A stretch of 64,000 bases of DNA, from contig NZ_JACHWH010000001.1 in the NCBI RefSeq assembly GCF_014191255.1, positions 1,860,001 through 1,924,000 on the forward strand, given 5' to 3'. Positions 39,701 to 51,700 of this stretch are shown here, in pieces; positions within the stretch are counted from its first letter, which is position 1, and the number at the start of each line of letters is the position of its first letter. A program made the position numbers and the translations under genes. The DNA comes from Amycolatopsis bartoniae (GTDB taxonomy: Bacteria > Actinomycetota > Actinomycetes > Mycobacteriales > Pseudonocardiaceae). The notes under the pieces are model-generated. The model saw only the letters and a list, made by a program, of their open reading frames with translations, was not told where the DNA came from and did no database searches.

Positions 39701-42700
39701 GTCCAGCTCGTGCTCGGGACCGGTGATGTCCAGGTAGAGCACCGGATGCTTGTCGGACGGGCCCTGGCGGAACTCGACGTGGTCGCGGATGAACTGCTCG
39801 GGCGTCAGGTCGGAGCCGGGGGGCAGTGCCGCCCGGACCGCCGCGTTGACGTCCGCCGTCACCGCGTGCGTCCGTTGCGCCGCCGCACCCGGGGACGTCC
39901 GCAGGTCGAGGACGAGGCGGGGCCGCTCGTTCGGGTCGTTGCTGTCCCGCACCCGCTGGACGAGGCCCTGCACCATCCATTCGAGGCGGCGGCGGGCGGC
40001 GTGCGGCAACGCGTTGCTCCGGCCGAGGAACGGCAGGGTGAGGCGCCGTTCGGCCTGGTAGCTCTCCGGAGACCGGTGCGGCGCCCCGTGCACCGCGATC
40101 TCGATCGACGGGGCCTGGTTCGCACCGGGGCCGCGCTCCGCGCGGTCGAACGTCAGGCGCAGCGCGTCCGGGTCGAGCCCCCTGTTCTCGACCGCGGTGC
40201 GCAGCTCGTCTTCGAGCATCTCGAACAGCGCCGCGGCGTGTTCGCGCCGCCGCACCGGGGTGTCCGCGACGTGCAGGCGGATGTCCAGCGTCTCCCGGCC
40301 GGCGCCGGCGAGCTGCTCGATGTTCCCGGCGATGCGGTCGACCGCCTCGCTGAGCGTGGCCTGGTCGTCCGGCGACAGCCGCCGCGGGTCGGTCGCGGAC
40401 AGCGTCGCCTGCCAGCTGTGCACCACGGGGTCCGGCCGGTTCGGGTTGACCGTCGCGGACCGCAACGGCGCGCCCGTCGCGGCGGGCAGCGGGATGAGCT
40501 CCGGGGACTCGTCGTGGGCTTCGGACTCCTCGCTGGACACCGACTCGGCGTCGGAGTCGTCGCGGTCCGAGGACTCGTCGTCGGAGTCGTCGCGGTCGGA
40601 AGACTCGGCCTCGGAGTCGTCCCGAACCGAGGACTCGGCCTCGGACTCGTCGCGGTCCGAGGACTCGGCGCTGGACGAGGAGTCCGAACTGTCCTCACTG
40701 GACACCGACTCGGCGTCGTCGTCCCGCACCGGCTCGGACTGCGTCCGCGGCGGCGAAGCCGGGGCGGCGCCGTCCCACTGCACGGCGAGGTCGTCCTCGG
40801 ACCGCAGCCGGTCGAGTGCGTGCAGCGGACCCAGGATCTCGGCGCCGAGCGCTCCCGGGCGGCTGGTCGACTCGCTCTGGTGGAACTCGACGTGGTCCCG
40901 GATGAACTGCTCCGGCGTCAGGCCGGAACCTTCGGGCAGCGCCGCCCGCACCGCCGCGTTCACCTCTTCGGTCACCCACTGCGCCCGCTGCTCACGGACG
41001 GTCGGCGCCGAACGCAGGTGGAGGACCAGGCGAGGCTGCTGGTTCGGGAGGTCGTTGTCCCGCACCCGATCGACCAAGCCCTGCACCAGCCACCGCAGCC
41101 GGTCGGCGACGGCGTCGGACATCCGCCCGCCGCCCTGGACGAACGGCATGGTGAGCTTGCGCGCTGCCTGGTAGCTCTGCGCGGACCGGTTCGGCGAACC
41201 GTGCACGGTGACCTCGACCGACGGGTCCCCGGTCCGCGGCGTGTTGTGCGGGGTGCGGTCGAAGGTGAGGCGCAGGGTGTCGGGATTCAGGCCCCGGTTC
41301 CGGATCGCGTCGCGCAGCGTGTTCTCTAGCCGGTCGAACAACGCGGAGCCGTACCGCGCCCGGCGTGCGGGGTCGTCGTAGACGTGCAGCCGCACGTCCG
41401 GCATCTCCCGGTTGGCCTGTGCGAGCTGCACGACGTTGTACGCGAAGCGGTCGGCCAGCTCCGAAAGCCCGGCTTCGTCGTCCGCGGTGAACCGCATCGG
41501 GTCGCCGTCCGGCAACGCGGCCCGCCAGGTGCGCTGCGGCTGAGCCAGCGGCGCCTGGCTGATGTTCCGCGGCGGCACGCCCGTGCCGGCGGGCAACGGG
41601 GTGGGCCCGGCCGGCTCCGGTGAGGAGTCCTCGCTGGCAGACGACTCGACGTCCTCGTCCCGCTGCGAAGTGGCGGGCCCGGCGACCTCCTCATCCCGCT
41701 GCGGAGTGGCGGGCGCGTCGGACATGTCCACGTCGGGCCGGGAGCCTTCGGAGCCTTCCAGCTCGGGCAGGGTCACGAGCGCGGACGCCTGCCCGGCGCG
41801 GAACGAGAAGTCGCCCTCGGACGTAACGTGCACCTCGGGCATCAGCTCGTCGACGCTCGGCAGGTTCGGCATCATCGCGGGATCGGCCGCGGCGAGGGCC
41901 TCGGCGATCGCGGACCGCACTACGGCGGTCACCTCGGCTTCGCGCGGCGCGTGCATGCCCGCCGCCTCGTTGATCTGACCGCGGATCTCCACCCGCACCG
42001 GCGGCATCTGCCGCAGGCCGGCGCGCACCGCCCGCACCGTCGCTCCCTGCACGGCCCACCGCAACCGGTCGGCGTGGGCGACCGGCAGCCTGACGGAGCG
42101 GTTCGCGAAGTCGAGGTTCAGCTCGGTTCCGGCGCGGTAGTCCGCGGGCCGGCGCCCCGGGTGCGGGTGCGTCCAGAGTTCGACCCGGGGGTTGTTGCTC
42201 GACAGCCAGGTCGACGGGGTGACCCGCAGGTTCATGCTGGCGATCGTGTGCTCCGGAGCGCCGTCCTGCAGCGCTGCCAGCTCGGTGTCGACCATGCCGA
42301 GGAAGTCGCGCCCGATCCGGTCGGTGATCTCCTCGCCCACCGCCCGCGAACCGCTGCGGGTGTGCACGACAAGCCGCAGGTCGAGACTCTCACGTCCCTC
42401 ACGGGCGAGCGGCAGCAGCTCCGCGGCCAGCACGCGGGCCCGCTCGCGCAGGCTCTCGACGGAGTCGGGGCGCAGCTGCCGGCCGTCGAACCGGCCGGTC
42501 CACTCCTGCTTCGGCTCGCGGCCCGGGTAGCCGTCGCCCGGGTTGAGCACGACCGACCTCGGCGGCGTGCCACCGGCACCGGGCCCGCGCCCGGCGCCGA
42601 CGCCATCGCCGTGGCCGCCGCCGCGTCCGGCGAGGTGCTCGTCCTCGCGCTCGGCGGTCCGCATCGTGCCGCCGTCGGCGAAGCGCTTGGTGCCGTCCTC

Positions 42701-45700
42701 GAAGATCTCCACCTTCGTCGTCGGCCCGCGCACGTCGCCGTGGTAGTCCTGCTCCGCCAACAGGTTCTTGAGCTTGCCCAGCCGGTTGCCCAGCGCCGGG
42801 TCCGCCACCCGGCAGCTCAGGATCACCAGCTCGGGCTTGTCGCGCCACGCCTGACCACCCGGCAGCTCGGTGCTGTTGAGCAACCGCAGCACACCGGCCT
42901 CGTCCAGCCGGATCCGCGCGCCGTCCGACTTGCGCCAGACCGAGAACCCACCCTCGTCGTGGTGCATCACCGGTGTGTACGCGTTCGGGTCACCCGCACC
43001 GTGCTCGAACGCCGACTGCACGATCTCGGCCTCGCCCGGACCGGGGAAGAACACACCGTTGACGTTGCCCTTGCCGTCCGTCAACGGCACGAAGTCCACA
43101 TCGGACAGTTCGACGTGCTCCGGACCCAGCAGGTCCGCCAGCGGCGCCGGGTCCTCCAGCGTGCCCGCCGGGCGGTCCATGGCGACGCTCTCCGGCGGCA
43201 CCGGGTTCACGGAGGGGTTCACCCGCGCGGGCACCCGCAGGTCGCCGAGGTAGCCGTGCTCCTGGCCCTCGGCGACGTCGAAGAGCGACCGGGTGTGGTC
43301 CGGCGCGTCGACGAGCACGTCCTCGCCGTTGTAGAACCGGCCGAACGTGATGTGCCGGACCAGCGGCGCCAGCTCCGGGTCGGCGGCGATGAACGACACC
43401 GCCGCGTCCAGGATCATGTCCGGGTCGGGGTGCGATTCGACCGCCTCGCGCACCGAGGTCAGCATCAGCTCGCCCGGGCGGTTGTACAGCCCGCGGATCA
43501 GGGTCTGCGTCACGCGCTGGGTCAGCTCCAGCGTCGACGCCTGGTCCCACGTCCGGGTCGGCTCCACCGGCGTGGTCTCCAGCCAGGTCCCGGTGCTGTC
43601 GATCTCGAACCCGCCGACGCCCGGCAGCTCGGTCGCGTCGCGGTAGCCGAGGCGGCGGGCCAGGCCCTCCAGCATGAGCGGCCCGGTGCGGTACATCGTC
43701 GAGTTGCGGCGCACGCGGGTGTGCGGGTTGTCGAAGAACTCCAGCGGCTGTTCGGTCCAGCCACGCGGCATGAGTCCCGCCTGGGGCACCGAGTACTGCT
43801 CGCGCACCTCCGCGGCCCACTCCCGGCCCACCGGGTGGTTGTGCGGGATCACCATCACCGAGTGCGTGAAGCGGGCGCCGTCGTTGAACAAGCCCCAGCC
43901 CTCGGGCGAGTTGATCACCCGCTGCAGGTCGCTCAGGTCGGTCGGCACGTCGTCGCCGTCGAGCCAGATCCCGCCGAAGCGCCCCGCGACGGCTTCACCG
44001 CGCACGAGGTCGCTGGTCTCGCCGTGGCCCTGCCTGCTCTGCTTGGCCCGCTCGGTGGCGGCCTCCTCCTGCAGCCGCATCGGCGTCTCGGAGTTGAACA
44101 CCTCGTCGATGTTGACCAGGTTGATGCCGAACTGGCGCGCCCACTTCAGCATCTCGCGGGTGTCGTGCAGCTCGTCGCGCGAACCGTCGGCAGGCTCCGG
44201 CGTCGCGTCGGCCCGCTCGAACTGCTCGCGCGGCACGTCGGTCCACAACACGGTGTCGACATGGCGGCCGGCGGCCTGCGCGGTGCGGGCGATGCGGATG
44301 ACGTGGTCGATCGCGCCGCCGACCCCGCGGATGGGCCCACCGCCCCAGAAGCGGTGGAACACCATCGGCAGCTCCAGCTGCCGCGGCAGGCGCCCCCGGC
44401 CGCGCGGCGACCAGCCGGCGAGCGACAGCGGGTCGCGCGGGCGCGAGGTCAGGACGCGGCTGCGGTCGTGCGGCAGCGCGGACGCGGTGAGGTCGGCGGC
44501 CGTCGGCCGCGGGGTGCCGGCGGGCTTCGCGAGGTTCAGCGCGCGCAGGAACGGGATCTGCTGGTCCGCGGCGAGGGTCGACGGGTCGTGGCCACGCAGG
44601 AAGTCGGGCGGTTCCGGGGCGCGGCGCAGCCCGAAGCGGTCCGGCCCGAGGAGCCGGTTCGCCTCGGTGGGCCAAGGCACGTGCTCGGCGTCGCGGGCGG
44701 ACTGCTGCAGGGCGTCGAACAGCTGCCGCGCGGAGGTGAAGTCGGACGGGGCGTCGTCGCCGAGGGTGAGGCTGCGCGGCGCGGCGCCTTCGGGCTGGTC
44801 CTGCGCCGTTTCGGGCGCGGGCTGCTGCTGGGCGGCGGCGTCCAGGTCCGCCGTTTCGCCGCCGTGCTCCGAGGCGTGCTCCGACGCTTGTTCCGAAGCG
44901 GACACCGGCGTCTGCGCCTGCGCGGGCTCGTCGCCGAGCATCTGGTAGAGGTCGCGGTACAGCGACGACGCGGTGTGGGACGGCACCTCGGAGCCGGACT
45001 CGCTCTCGACCGTGTCGGTCCTGGTCGTACCGAGCGGAGCGGGCCGCAGCTCCGAGTCGCCCGTGCGGGTCGACTCCGAGGAGAAGGAGTCCGGCGACGG
45101 GCTGCGCAGGTAGCTGTCGATCAGGTCGACGAGCTCCTGATACATCTGCGTCGACGGGCGCGGTATCTCAGGCAGCAACGCCGCGGAGTGCCGCGACGAC
45201 CCTTCGCCCGCGTTCGCGTCGCGCTGCTGCTGCGCCCGCGCCGCGCGGTCGCTCGCCTGCCGCTCCGCGGCTTCGCGGAGCTCCCGCGCAACGCGCTCCT
45301 CGGCCTCGCGCTCCGCGCGCTCCTGCTGCGCCCGCTCCTGCGCTTCGCGCTGCGCGCGCTCCCCCCGCTCCTGCTCCGCCCGCTCCGCGGCGGCCCGCTC
45401 CGCGGCCTCCTCGTCGCGCAGCCGCTGCTCCACCGCTGCCGCGGTCTCCAGCGCTTCGCGCAGCTCACGCTCTTCGCGCTCCGCGGCCTCCCGCTCCGCG
45501 TCCGCTCGCCGCTGCCGCTCAGCGTCCGCCGCGCGCTGCTCCGCGTCGCGCCGCCGCTGCTCCGCGTCGGCCGCGTCCTGCTCCGCCTGGCGCCGCTGCC
45601 GCTCCGCCTCCGCGGCCTCGTCGCGCTGCCGCCGCGCGTCGGCCGCACGCTGCCTGGCGTCCTGCTCACGCGCCTCGGCCAGGTCGGCTTCGAGGGCACG

Positions 45701-48700
45701 GCGCTCACGCTCGCGCTGCTCGAACTCCCGCGTGCGCTGGTCGAGCTGGCGCTGCGAGCGCTGTTCGGGGGTGAGCCGGCCGAGCGCTTCCTGGGTGCGT
45801 GCCGCTTCGAGCTGCTGGTGGTAGCCGTCGAGCGCGGACCACCACGCGGATTCGGCGTTGTCGACCGCGATGTGCGCGTCGTCCAGCTCGGTCCAGGCCG
45901 CCTCCATCGCCTCGATCGACATCGGCTCCGCCGGGTTGGCTTCGAGCCCGCTCAGCTTCTTGAGGGCGTCTTCCCAGGTCTTGCCCGCGTCGGCCAGCTT
46001 CGTCGCCGCCGTGACGAGCTCCTCCGGCAGCGGACGCGCCGGGTCGGGGTTGCCACGGATCGCGTAGGCGTCCTGCACGGACACGTCGGCCATGCCGGTC
46101 CGCTCGCGCCAGCTGCCGGGCTTGCGCTTCGCGACGAACCGGAAGTCGGCGTCGTAGAGGTCGACCTGGGTGACCTTGTCGTCGGTCTTGACCTCGTCCG
46201 CGGTGAGCGGACTGCTGTCCTTGGCCTTCTTCGCCCCGCCCTCGGCCTCGAACAGGTTGCCCTGGCCGGTGATCGGCACGCGGTAGCGGGTGCCGCCGAA
46301 CATCGAGCCGAACGCGTGCCTGCCCTCGCTGATCGAGTTGGCGCCGCCGGGGTGGCCGACACCGCCACCGCCCGCCGGGGCCAGCCCGGTGACGCGCCAG
46401 TCGTTGCCGGACTTGACCTCGACGCCCTCCTCGCGGGAGGTCTCGCCCTTCCCCTCGACCTCGACGCGGCCGCTGACCGAAGCGAGCCGCGGGTTGCGCA
46501 GCCGCACGTGGACTTCCAGCTCCCACCCGTTGGGCAGGGGCAGCGCGAACCCGCCCTCGATCGGCTTGAGGCCCAGCTCTTCGGCGATCACGGGGTCCAT
46601 CCCCTCGATGCCCGCCTTGATGGCCGTCGGGGTGAGCGCGTTCCGCAGGGCCGCGATCGTCCGGCTGTTGAGCTTGGACCCGTCGAGGGCGTTGCTCAGC
46701 GCGCGTGCCCCACCCGCGCGGAGGTCCTCCATCCGGCCGAAGTAGTGATCGGCGTGGTAGGTCCCGCGGGTGGGCAGCGCGACCTTGTCGGGGTGGTTGT
46801 GCCACCTCGTCATCGCCCACGAGTTGTGCTGCGAACCCGGCACGGAGACGATTTCGCCGGCCTCGCCGTAGTGCTCGTGGTTGTCCGAGGGCGGCGGGAA
46901 CGACTCCTCGGGCAGCTTGACGATCGTGACGTCCAGCGGCTCCGGCGAGACGTGCGCGACCACCTCGCGGGCGATCTCGCGCCCGTCGGGCCCCACCTGC
47001 AGCGACCGCTCGATCCGGATGTCGAAGGCGAGCCGCGCCCGGTGCGCCCCCAGCGGGCCGGACGTCTTGGCCGACTGCTTGTGCGTGACCTCGTCGGTGA
47101 CGCTCTGCTTGCGTTCCTTGTTGCCGAGGTTGGTTTCGAGGTCGAGACCGGCGGCGATGGTGCCGGAACCCTCGCCGTGCCCGGTGGTCTGCTTGTCGGC
47201 GTCCGGGCCGGGCGGCTCGGCCAGGCGGCCCATGGGACGGGCGGAACCGCCGAGGGTGGCGAGGGTGTAGCCGTGCGAGGTCTCGCCGGTTCCCTTCACC
47301 TTGGCGGACTGCGAGGTGGACAGCTCGCCGGCGTGCTCGATGCCGGAGAACGTCGGCGTCCCGTCGAGGCGCGCTTCGAGGTTGACGTAGTAGGTCTTGC
47401 CGGTGAGCCGGTCCTCCAGCCGCAGCGGGGTGATCCGGCCGCCGTTGAGGGCCGTGTTGATCGACCGGTTGGGATTGCGGAGGAACCGCCGCAGCTCGCC
47501 GTAGTTGTCGTGTTCGATGTCCAGCCGGGACTCCGGGAGCAACCGGGCCGCGGTCTGCGGGTCGAGGTTCTCCGCCAGCTGCTTGCGCAGGTCGCGGATG
47601 CTGCCGGTGAGGTCGATCCGGGTCCGCACGGCGCCGAGGCCGATCGACGGCTTCTTGCCCTGCGTCAGTGACGCCGGCGCGGGCAGGGTGTGGTCGGGGT
47701 GCTGCTGCACCTCCGGTGTGTCGGGGACCGGCGGCCGGTGCTCCATCTCGGCCAGCTGCGCCTCGTCGGCCCACATCAGCACCGACTGCGGCAGCCGGAA
47801 AGCCTCGCCGGAGTGCTGCCGCCGCGCGGAGTCCGGCTTGCCGCCGAACAGCTCGCGCACGCGCCACTTGTCGAAGTTGCTGCGGTAGTTGCTCTCGGCC
47901 ACGACGGCCGCGTCGACGTCCACCCAGACCAGCGTCTTCTTGACCGGCTTGCCGTCCTGGTAGACGGTCTTCTCGACGCTGCTGAACTCGCCGCCCTTCT
48001 CCCCGCCCCAGCGGAAGGAGGGCAGCCCCAGCTCGGCGAGGAACAGGCCGAGCGCGCTGTGGCTGATGCCGCCGGGCTGCTTGGCGTTCTCGCCCCCGCC
48101 GGTCACCCCGAGTAGACCGGCCGAGCCGGCGCCGTGGGTGGCGCCGGAGACGCCCGTGATCCCGTACGACGTCAGGGAAACCGAGTTGCTGATCCCCTTC
48201 GACGCGGCGATGCCGGTGCTGCTGCCCAGCGTGCTGGTGAGCTTCTGGTACTCCTCGACCGACACCCGCTGCGGGTTGCTCGGGGTGAACGACAGGCCCA
48301 CCCCGGCACGCAGGTCCGCGCGCCGCCGCCCGTGGTGCAGCCCGCGGATCTCCATGATGTCGCTGAACAGGTTCGGGTTGCGCTTGAGCGCGTCCGGGCC
48401 GACGGCCGCGGTGATCAGCTCGTTGTGCGCGGGGTTCTTGAAGGGGCGGTTGACCTCCCCTGGCGCGAACAGCGGGTCGCGCTTGGAGGAGTCGAACAGC
48501 CTGCCGCGCACGGACTCGATGTAGTGCTCCGCGCCCAGCACGGCGACGATCTCCGCGTTGTCGAACTTCCGCGAGGCGCCCGGCTGCAGCTGGTAGATCT
48601 TCGAGCCGATCGGCACCACGTTCTGCGGCGTGATGTTCAGCGGGTCCGGCGGCGTGTCGCTGACGAGGCTGCTCGGCACCAGCAGCCGCAGCGGGACCAC

Positions 48701-51700
48701 GTCCGGGTGGGGTTGCCCGGCGCCCGGGGTGTTGCCGCGGCTGACCAGCTTGGGCACGGTCCGCCCCGGCGAGCCGAAGGTGATGCCGCGGGTGCTCTCG
48801 TTGAGGCGGACGAACGAGCGGACCGTGGGGGTGATGGTGAGGTCCGCCGCGAACGGCACCACGTTGTGCGAAGAGAGGTCGCCGTCCTCCTGCAGGTTGT
48901 CGCCGTGCGTGCGCTTGGCGCCCTCCTGGTCCTCCGACCTCAGGTTCGAGGAGTTGTTCCAGATGCGGTTGTAGCCGAGGTTCCCGATCCACGTGCCGAC
49001 GGCGTTGCCGAGCGGACCCTGGACCCGGGCCTGCACGCCGGTCCCCACCGACGTCTTCTTGCTCGTCGAGAAGTCCACCCCGGCCTTGGACTTCATCTTC
49101 GTGTCGACCGAGGTCTTCGTGGCCTTGATCGGGCTGTCCTCGCGGATGTTGCCGAGCGAGCCGTTCAGGGTGATCGTCGTCGAGTAGTCGCGGAAGAGGC
49201 TCGACTTCACGACCTGCACGGTCAGCCCCTGCGGGGTGAGCATCGTGTCGATCATCTGCGACAGCTGCGTCGGCGACAGCTTGTCCGCGAGGTCCTCGCC
49301 CCGCTCCAGCACGATCTCCGTCCGCCGCGACGTGCCGCCGTCGAACTCGGGCGAGGAGAACGGGAGGATGAACTTGCTCGACGTCAGGTGGTACCAGCGG
49401 TGCCCCGGCGTCTTCTGCAGCAGGTCGGCCACCCGGCGGCGGAGGCGGTCGCCGCCGTCGAAGTCGTCGATCATCGCGCCGCCGACCGAGTGCCCGCCCC
49501 AGATGTGGGCCGGCGGGTAGCGCGTCTGCGCGGGCGCCGCGGCGTCCGGCTCCACGCCGGGCACCAGCCCCGCGCGCTCGGCGCGGTCCTGGCGCGCCCA
49601 CTGCACCGAGTGGACGTGGCCTTCCAGCGTCCGCGCCTCGCCGCCGAGCGGGCGCCACTGGATCTCGTACTGCATCTCGTACCGGCTGGCGTCGCCGGTG
49701 GTGGTCACGGACCGCTTGCCGACGACGGTGCCCGTCTGCTCCTGCGTGTGCCCGGAGGTGTGGCTCACGCCGACGGCGGGGCCCACCGCGAAGAAGACGG
49801 CCTTCGTGTCGGCACCCGCGCCGACGTGGACGAACCCGCCGCCCGTGCGGCTCGCGGTGTTCTTGTCCGTCGACTTGTTCTTCAGGATGTCGGTGTCGGT
49901 GTGGTTGAGGTCCGGCACGGTCTCCAGCGTCCGCACCTTCTTGGCGACGGCACGCATCTCGACCCTGGTAGGCGGGTTCCCCCAGCTCCAGCCCTTCTTG
50001 CCCTTGACGAGCATGTCGGAGCGGACCCAGCCCACCTCGGACAGCTCCGCGGCGGCGGCCGGGTCGTCGGGGAGGTACACCGCCATCTCCGGCAGGGTCT
50101 TCTTGATGTTCTCGTCGGAGAAGAACTTCTCCAGGTCCCGGCGGCCGTCCGCGCCGAAGGCCGTGAGGGCCTTGGCGAGCCGGGGTGCGACCTGCTGGAA
50201 GAAGCTGCGGTTCGGCGGCGTCACCGAGTACGCCTCTTCCACGCCGAACCGGGCCGGCGGCTCCCGGTCGAGGTCCCGCAGCGGGTTGGCCTCGATGTCG
50301 GGGTGCTTGAACGACGTAGGCACGCTCAGCTCGACGGTGCCGTCGACCGTGCCGACGTGGCCCGGCCTGGTCACCTCGCGCCCGTCGGGGTCGAACAGGG
50401 TGTAGTGCAGGCGGACCGGCACGTCGACGTCCTGCAGCGCCTTGACCTCGATACCGCTGCTCTGCCCGGCCTCGAACGCGCTCTTGGTGGTGTGCGCGTC
50501 GTTCGCCGCGGCGGGCAACTGCACGCTCGCTGCCACCACCAGCGGCGGGACGGCGGTGAACGAACCGGCGAGGTTGACGTCCCGGTTGCGCGCCGAGCTG
50601 CTGGAACCGTCGCTCTTGACCTCGGTCTTGCCCGATGGCTTCGCCTTGCCGAGGTCCTTGCCCTCGTCGGTGGGCAGGGCGTCGCTCGCCTTCTTGTTCT
50701 TGCCCTTGCCGCGGCGCTTGCCGCCGCCGCTGCGCTCGGCGGTGCGGCCGGTCTGCCCGGACGGCCGGTCCGACGAGCTCGGCGACTCCGCCCCGTCGGG
50801 GGCGTCCTTGAGCTGGACGTTGTCCCAGTCGTACTCGGCGCGGACGAGCACCTCGTACTTCCGGCCGCCGACCGAGAGGGTCTCCCGCGTGCCCTTGTTG
50901 AGGTAGGACTTGGTGTCCGCGGCGATCTTCTTGTGGAGGTTGTTGAGGTCGGCGTTGTTCCGCAGCCGGGGTTCGAGCCGGACCAGGCCGGGCCGCATGT
51001 CGCCGCCCTGCATGGGTTTCTTCTGTTTGGACGGGCCGCCGCCGAGGTTGGCCAGCAGGTACGGCGGGATGCGGTCCCGCAGTTCCTGAGCGTCGCGGGC
51101 GGGGCCGGTGGCGTGTTCGCTGCCGCTGCTCTCGGAGGTGGCGTCGGTGTCGGTCCTGGGCAGGCTGAGCTGCGAGCCGCTGGGGCCTTCGCCGTTGTCG
51201 ACCTGGCTGACGTGGCTGAGGCCGGAGCGGCTGCGGGCGGACCGGTTGGGGGTGGTCAGCTCGTGGTCTTCGCTGATGGGCTCCAGATTCGTGCCGGAGC
51301 GGGTGAGCCGGTCTCCACTGCGGAACGGGCCACCGCCGGGTGGCGGCGGGTCGGCGGGCGGGTCGTCGGGGCCGGGGCGGCGCGGGGCGCGGGCCGGGCT
51401 GTGCATCGAGTCGTACGGGCCCTCACTGATGCTCGACGGGACCTCGTCGAGCGTGAAGGGCTTGCGGTGCGGGGTGTTCTCGGCGCTGAGAGGGTGGTCG
51501 ATGACGTCGCCCGCGCGGCTCACCACGCTGTCGAGGGTGGCGAGGTTGTTGCTGGTGAGGGTGTACGTGCGCCGCTCGGGCGGGCCCATGATGCCGTCTT
51601 CGTCGACGCGGTTGAACATCATGTCGTCGGCGCGGTAGCCCTCGCCGAGGCCGAAGAAGTGGAACAGTTCGTGCAGCCGGTCCTTCGGGTCGGCGTGGAC

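Noticed and set aside
30368..41329. A plus-strand open frame of over 3,600 codons (and similar ones at 41828-47671, 48134-54184, 23456-27076, 27386-30340)
   Set aside because: Same antisense phase as the 2549-21184 frame; all the recognisable motifs are on the opposite strand.
45705..49658. A 1,317-codon minus-strand frame in another phase
   Set aside because: Arg/Ala/Gly-rich shadow of the giant gene, whose own frame through this stretch is normal in composition and continuous with its neighbours.
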